From JASJBU01 sp965372385 (GTDB lineage Bacteria; Pseudomonadota; Gammaproteobacteria; Chromatiales; Chromatiaceae), in assembly GCA_965372385.1 (NCBI GenBank), contig CBDVCD010000119.1:1-9828 (forward strand): a stretch of 9,828 nucleotides of DNA, in the 5' to 3' direction. The notes under the pieces were generated by a model. That model was not told the origin of the DNA. It saw only the letters and a list, made by a program, of their open reading frames with translations, and searched no databases. Shown here piece after piece: positions 6,836 to 9,828 of this stretch. A program made the translations under genes and the position numbers. Position 1 is the stretch's first letter. Each line of letters begins with the position of its first letter.

Positions 6836-6864
6836 ATCTCTAGGTTTCAGGATTCATCGAATGC

Positions 6865-9171
6865 TTATTCGAAGATCCACTTCAGACCGACCTGCAGGTT
6901 GGAAGTCTTATCGAACTGGCCAAACAGGGTGTTATCATCGCCCCAGTAGTTGTTCCACTCGCCGGTGAGGATGAGCGTGTCGGTGGCGCTGTATTCAACA
7001 TCTAAGCGGTTCCACCAGCCACCGCCATCTCGATCATCTTCATAGATGGTAATGTTGTTCCAGCGGTGCTGCTGCGAATCGCCGAAGGGCTTGGAGAAAA
7101 ACAGGGAATAGAAGTTGTCATTCTTATTGGCCCTCTGCAGTCCATTGCTCAGATGCATGGCGGCTGCATCAGCGGTATACCGTGAACAGTCAAAAGTGGC
7201 GCCCGTCTGGGTAGTACAGGTACGTTGTTCGTTAACGTAATCCAGATTCCTGAACTGGATAAACTGACCGCTGACCATCAAGTTGGTAAACACATTGAAA
7301 TCAACCCCGAGCACATACTTGAAAATGTCATGCTCCTCGGAAACCAATGCCTCGGGCAGATAACCTATACCCAACAGGCGCTTGTCCACCACCGGTTGCA
7401 TCTCATCCTGGGTATAGAGGAACTCACCGCGCAGCACGATAGGCGCAAGACCGGTATCCAGCGCATAGTCGAATGATGCACCAAGATTATTATTACGCGT
7501 CACTGTTTCGGTGAAGGTCATCACAATACCATCCGTACTGTGCGACGCATCACCCATGACAGCAAGCCCCCCCGTGACAGGGCTGTAAGCGCCATAGTAT
7601 GTCTTGTCGCCATCAGCGTCTTCTGTATAAGCAACACCAATAGTTCCGTCATAGGAATTACTGACTTGATCGTTGGTAATAACGTCCGAGCCGGCTGCAT
7701 TTACATACCCACTCTCAACATCTGACTGGGTGGAATAGAACCCAGCCGCAGCAGTACCGAAATTCTGATTTGGTCGACGCAGTTCATGCTGAAGGATTGC
7801 GCCAGTGCTCGAATCACGACAGCTCAGATCGACAGATGGGTTATGGCTATAGCCATAGAAATAGTTAACTGAAAAGTTCAAACCCGCGTCGGTTGAGTGT
7901 TTATATCGTGTACCAAAATTTGGATTGGCATCATGCGGATAGTCACGGACATATTCTGACTGTGCCGGTCCGTGCAGTCCCTCAGTAGTACCCAGCATGT
8001 CAGCCATCCACAAATTCCCCGAGGAATTATTAAAGGTGGCAAAGGATGCGTTGGGCATGTATTCAAAAGAGGCCACAGGATTTCGAGCATCCCAGTTTAC
8101 GGTGGTTTGCGTGGTCATCAGATCGGCCATTGTCCAGGCTGTACCTGATTCATCCATGAGAATCGTTTCACCGCTGTTAGCATAGCCAGTGCCCATACCC
8201 ATCAGGGTTGGCAAGCCCTGTTGGGCAATCGCATTCAGTAAAACAAAGCCATTACCTTCGAAACCCATCGTTTCGAAATTAATAAAGTTTGCCACGCTGT
8301 CAGTCGTACCTTGTGCAATTGGAATACCGGTTGTTGGGTTCAGTACCCCCGTCTCATCCATCGTCCAATGCAGTGAGGAAAACAGGTCTACCGACATGTT
8401 AGCAAAAGGGACAAGACCTGCGGGCGATTCACCAAACATCCCAAAAGCAGCCCCCATACTAAAACTGGTCGCCACATCGGTCAGCCTCGGGATGATGCTT
8501 TGAAAACCATTGACCTGGCCGGTAATGGTATCCACCCCCTTCATCAAATAGGCATGACCCGCATCTCCATTATCATTCAGTCCCGCTATCTTGTTCTCTT
8601 CCGCCTGGGAGACGATGAACTGGAGGTTGCCGCTATCACCTATGTTGCGTTCCGCGTTGATCATCCAGACCGGGATACGGGAATCCTCCATGGCGTTCTG
8701 ATTCAGTTCCCGGTAGTCGGTCGGGTTGATGATATCGAGCAGCTTGATGCCGTCCGCGGTACCCCAGACCACCTGCTGTTTACCCAGTCTAAAATCCCAG
8801 CCCAGGGCGTTGGTATCGATGTAGAGCTCGCGCAGAAAATCGTTCTGGGTATACCACTCATGACTCCTGTAGCCATCGACGGCCTCGGTGTCATAGATCA
8901 GATTCAGATCGCCATGCCAGGAGCTCTCTTCACCCAGATCTCCGTTGAAGAAGAGCCTGACCGAGTTCTCGAATTTCAACAGGTCACCGCTGTCATGACC
9001 CTCAAGATCATAGGTGTCTTTTCCTATGCCAGTAACCTGGCCACTTTTGGTAAAAACGGCGGTCTCATTCTTGATATAGCCACTGACTTCGATTTCAGCC
9101 TCGGCGATGGCTATGCCAGGCAGCACCAGTGCGAGCAGCATGGATTGATAGAGTGCGGAACGCTTGAACAT
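6865..9171 (-). CDS. DUF1302 family outer-membrane beta-barrel protein
   Basis: A 768-residue protein with a clear signal peptide: MFKR, a hydrophobic core to about residue 20, then AIA|EA with cleavage after about residue 23. Mature residues show alternating strands of a beta-barrel (for example VRLFFNGDL, DLNLIYD, DFRLGKQQVVWG). The block FLRELYIDT (112-120) followed by RLGKQQVVWGTADG (128-141) and DIINPTDYRE (146-155) is the DUF1302 signature as I know it. Such proteins are predicted porin-like outer-membrane proteins often found beside DUF1329/LolA-like and RND genes, which is the case here. The chain ends KWIFE, one residue past the aromatic that usually closes an outer-membrane barrel. 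Cysteines cluster in probable loops (SCRDSS; RTCTTQTG...DCSRY). The central third of the gene is markedly poorer in G+C than the ends. A strong Shine-Dalgarno precedes the ATG. Function as a channel for the RND/LolA-like cargo is inference. Confidence 0.85.
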   Translation of the reverse strand: MFKRSALYQSMLLALVLPGIAIAEAEIEVSGYIKNETAVFTKSGQVTGIGKDTYDLEGHDSGDLLKFENSVRLFFNGDLGEESSWHGDLNLIYDTEAVDGYRSHEWYTQNDFLRELYIDTNALGWDFRLGKQQVVWGTADGIKLLDIINPTDYRELNQNAMEDSRIPVWMINAERNIGDSGNLQFIVSQAEENKIAGLNDNGDAGHAYLMKGVDTITGQVNGFQSIIPRLTDVATSFSMGAAFGMFGESPAGLVPFANMSVDLFSSLHWTMDETGVLNPTTGIPIAQGTTDSVANFINFETMGFEGNGFVLLNAIAQQGLPTLMGMGTGYANSGETILMDESGTAWTMADLMTTQTTVNWDARNPVASFEYMPNASFATFNNSSGNLWMADMLGTTEGLHGPAQSEYVRDYPHDANPNFGTRYKHSTDAGLNFSVNYFYGYSHNPSVDLSCRDSSTGAILQHELRRPNQNFGTAAAGFYSTQSDVESGYVNAAGSDVITNDQVSNSYDGTIGVAYTEDADGDKTYYGAYSPVTGGLAVMGDASHSTDGIVMTFTETVTRNNNLGASFDYALDTGLAPIVLRGEFLYTQDEMQPVVDKRLLGIGYLPEALVSEEHDIFKYVLGVDFNVFTNLMVSGQFIQFRNLDYVNEQRTCTTQTGATFDCSRYTADAAAMHLSNGLQRANKNDNFYSLFFSKPFGDSQQHRWNNITIYEDDRDGGGWWNRLDVEYSATDTLILTGEWNNYWGDDNTLFGQFDKTSNLQVGLKWIFE

Positions 9172-9180
9172 TTTATTTTT

Positions 9181-9187
9181 CTCCCCT
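9181..9187 (-). promoter_or_regulatory. Ribosome binding site of the DUF1302 gene
   Basis: On the - strand AGGGGAG precedes the ATG at 9171 with a 9-base A-rich spacer (AAAAATAAA). This strong, accessible site suggests high translation and confirms the start, which also yields a proper signal peptide. Confidence 0.8.
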
Positions 9188-9235
9188 AAGCCTCATTGGT
9201 TCAACCGGTAAGCTGACTTGGTCTACTCTTTTGCC

Positions 9236-9269
9236 GGCTGTGTGTAGACTGATATCAGGATATACAGCC
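9236..9269. promoter_or_regulatory. Dyad-symmetric site upstream of the DUF1302 gene (possible operator)
   Basis: Outer arms GGCTGT (9236-9241) and ACAGCC (9264-9269) flank the perfect palindrome CTGATATCAG (9249-9258), with the two symmetry centres offset by half a base. A further short inverted pair GTCTAC (9221-9226) / GTAGAC (9244-9249) overlaps it. It lies about 65-100 bases before the start codon, where a regulator of this gene could bind, but I could not assign a convincing -35/-10 pair to this spacer. Confidence 0.35.
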
Positions 9270-9280
9270 TACGTTGTTAT

Positions 9281-9307
9281 CAGGGATGCATCTTGCATGC
9301 ATCCCTG
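9281..9307. other. Perfect 11-base-pair hairpin after the LolA-like gene
   Basis: CAGGGATGCAT (9281-9291) and ATGCATCCCTG (9297-9307) pair perfectly around a 5-base loop. On the - strand it starts 8 bases past the stop of the LolA-like gene. It is followed by ATAACAACG rather than a T-run, so it is not a standard intrinsic terminator; mRNA processing or stabilisation between the two genes is more likely (inference). Confidence 0.6.
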
Positions 9308-9315
9308 TTGATTGT

Positions 9316-9828
9316 TTAACGCTTGATCTTACGCAGGGTCTTTTCAGACCAGAATCCCGAATCCCAATCCTGGTTGACCTGCACCACATCCTGGGGTATC
9401 ACCACCCAGGTCTCGTGACCCGAAGTCAAGGTCTTGCCGTACCAGTATCCCCATGACAGGGCACGAGGATCTTCGAGTCCGAGATTGACCCAGTCACGAT
9501 CGATCACCTTGACCTTGTTGCCACCTTTGAAGTATTCAGTACGGTAATCTGCGAAGGACTTTGTATCGATGTAGCTGATCCGATGTTCATACCACCAACT
9601 GCCTTTTTTGGTGGTGCTCTTCAGCTTATAGACTTCCTTGCCTTTATGGTTGCAGGCGGCATCCGGTGGGTTGGGCAGGTATTTGGTCTTGGCTTCCGCT
9701 TTGCTGATCGCGCCCAGGCAATCGTTGAAGGTCTCGGTACCCAGCAGCTCATGAGTCTCATGCTGCGGTTTACGCAAGGTTACATCACCGAAGGTAAAGT
9801 CGCTGCCACCCCAGGCATCGTCATGCGC
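9316..9828 (-). CDS. LolA-like / DUF1329-like periplasmic carrier protein (3' part only)
   Basis: Partial gene running off the right edge. The frame is open from 9828 down to TAA at 9316-9318, giving 170 C-terminal residues. An internal TTG at 9777 is in frame, but sequence upstream of it (AWGGSDFTFGDV) is clearly protein-like, so the gene continues beyond the window. The pattern fits the LolA-fold 'outer membrane lipoprotein-sorting' / DUF1329 group: WGGSDFTFGDV, then YKLKS, WWYEHRISYIDTKSFADYRTEYF, and an end TSGHETWVVIPQDV...FWSEKTLRKIKR. Proteins of this fold bind a hydrophobic cargo in the periplasm or at the outer membrane. It is followed 144 bases later by the DUF1302 gene and then the RND permease, so it is probably the carrier between them. 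Which of the two related families it belongs to cannot be settled from this fragment. Confidence 0.75.
   Translation of the reverse strand, partial: AHDDAWGGSDFTFGDVTLRKPQHETHELLGTETFNDCLGAISKAEAKTKYLPNPPDAACNHKGKEVYKLKSTTKKGSWWYEHRISYIDTKSFADYRTEYFKGGNKVKVIDRDWVNLGLEDPRALSWGYWYGKTLTSGHETWVVIPQDVVQVNQDWDSGFWSEKTLRKIKR

Noticed and set aside
8500..9189. 229-codon + strand open frame
   Set aside because: Antisense to the DUF1302 gene, whose signal peptide and family signature lie in the same bases on the - strand.
9775..9777. TTG as a start for the LolA-like gene at the right edge
   Set aside because: The frame stays open to the window edge and the upstream residues look like family sequence, so the TTG is internal.

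Overview
The window looks like chromosomal DNA of a Gram-negative bacterium, most likely a gammaproteobacterium. The evidence is a pair of cell-envelope gene sets encoding inner-membrane transporters, a signal-peptide-bearing outer-membrane barrel protein and LolA-like periplasmic carriers, with moderately GC-rich coding DNA, strong Shine-Dalgarno sites at some starts and E. coli-style intrinsic terminators. The species cannot be named from the sequence; a marine or sulfur-oxidising gammaproteobacterium is only a guess.

Layout. Positions 1-3678 (+ strand) hold one tightly packed operon: the 3' end of a LolA-like 'outer membrane lipoprotein-sorting' protein, two paralogous FtsX/LolC-type ABC permeases, and a LolD/MacB-type ATPase. 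The last three genes overlap or touch (8-base overlap, then a TAATG junction). Positions 3679-4005 are non-coding. They contain a set of nested inverted repeats (outer arms 13/13 identical) and two tandem hairpins that end the opposing operon. Positions 4006-9828 (- strand, read right to left) hold a second, convergent operon: a LolA-like/DUF1329-like protein (cut by the window edge), a DUF1302-type outer-membrane protein, and a 919-residue MMPL/RND-superfamily permease. A very strong intrinsic terminator lies between the DUF1302 gene and the RND gene.

How the genes may work together (inference). Each operon pairs an energised inner-membrane machine with a LolA-fold carrier that could take a lipidic or hydrophobic cargo across the periplasm. 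The ABC set resembles LolCDE/MacB mechanotransmission systems: two permeases, one ATPase and a carrier. The RND set adds an outer-membrane barrel, so inner membrane, periplasm and outer membrane are all covered. The cargo is unknown. The most distinctive sequence observations are the slippery A-run and start-site ambiguity at the carrier/permease junction, the nested inverted repeats between the operons, the terminator placed with almost no room for a promoter before the RND gene, an aspartate-rich loop and cysteines in the RND periplasmic domains, and a low-GC central block in the outer-membrane protein gene. None of these proves a new system.
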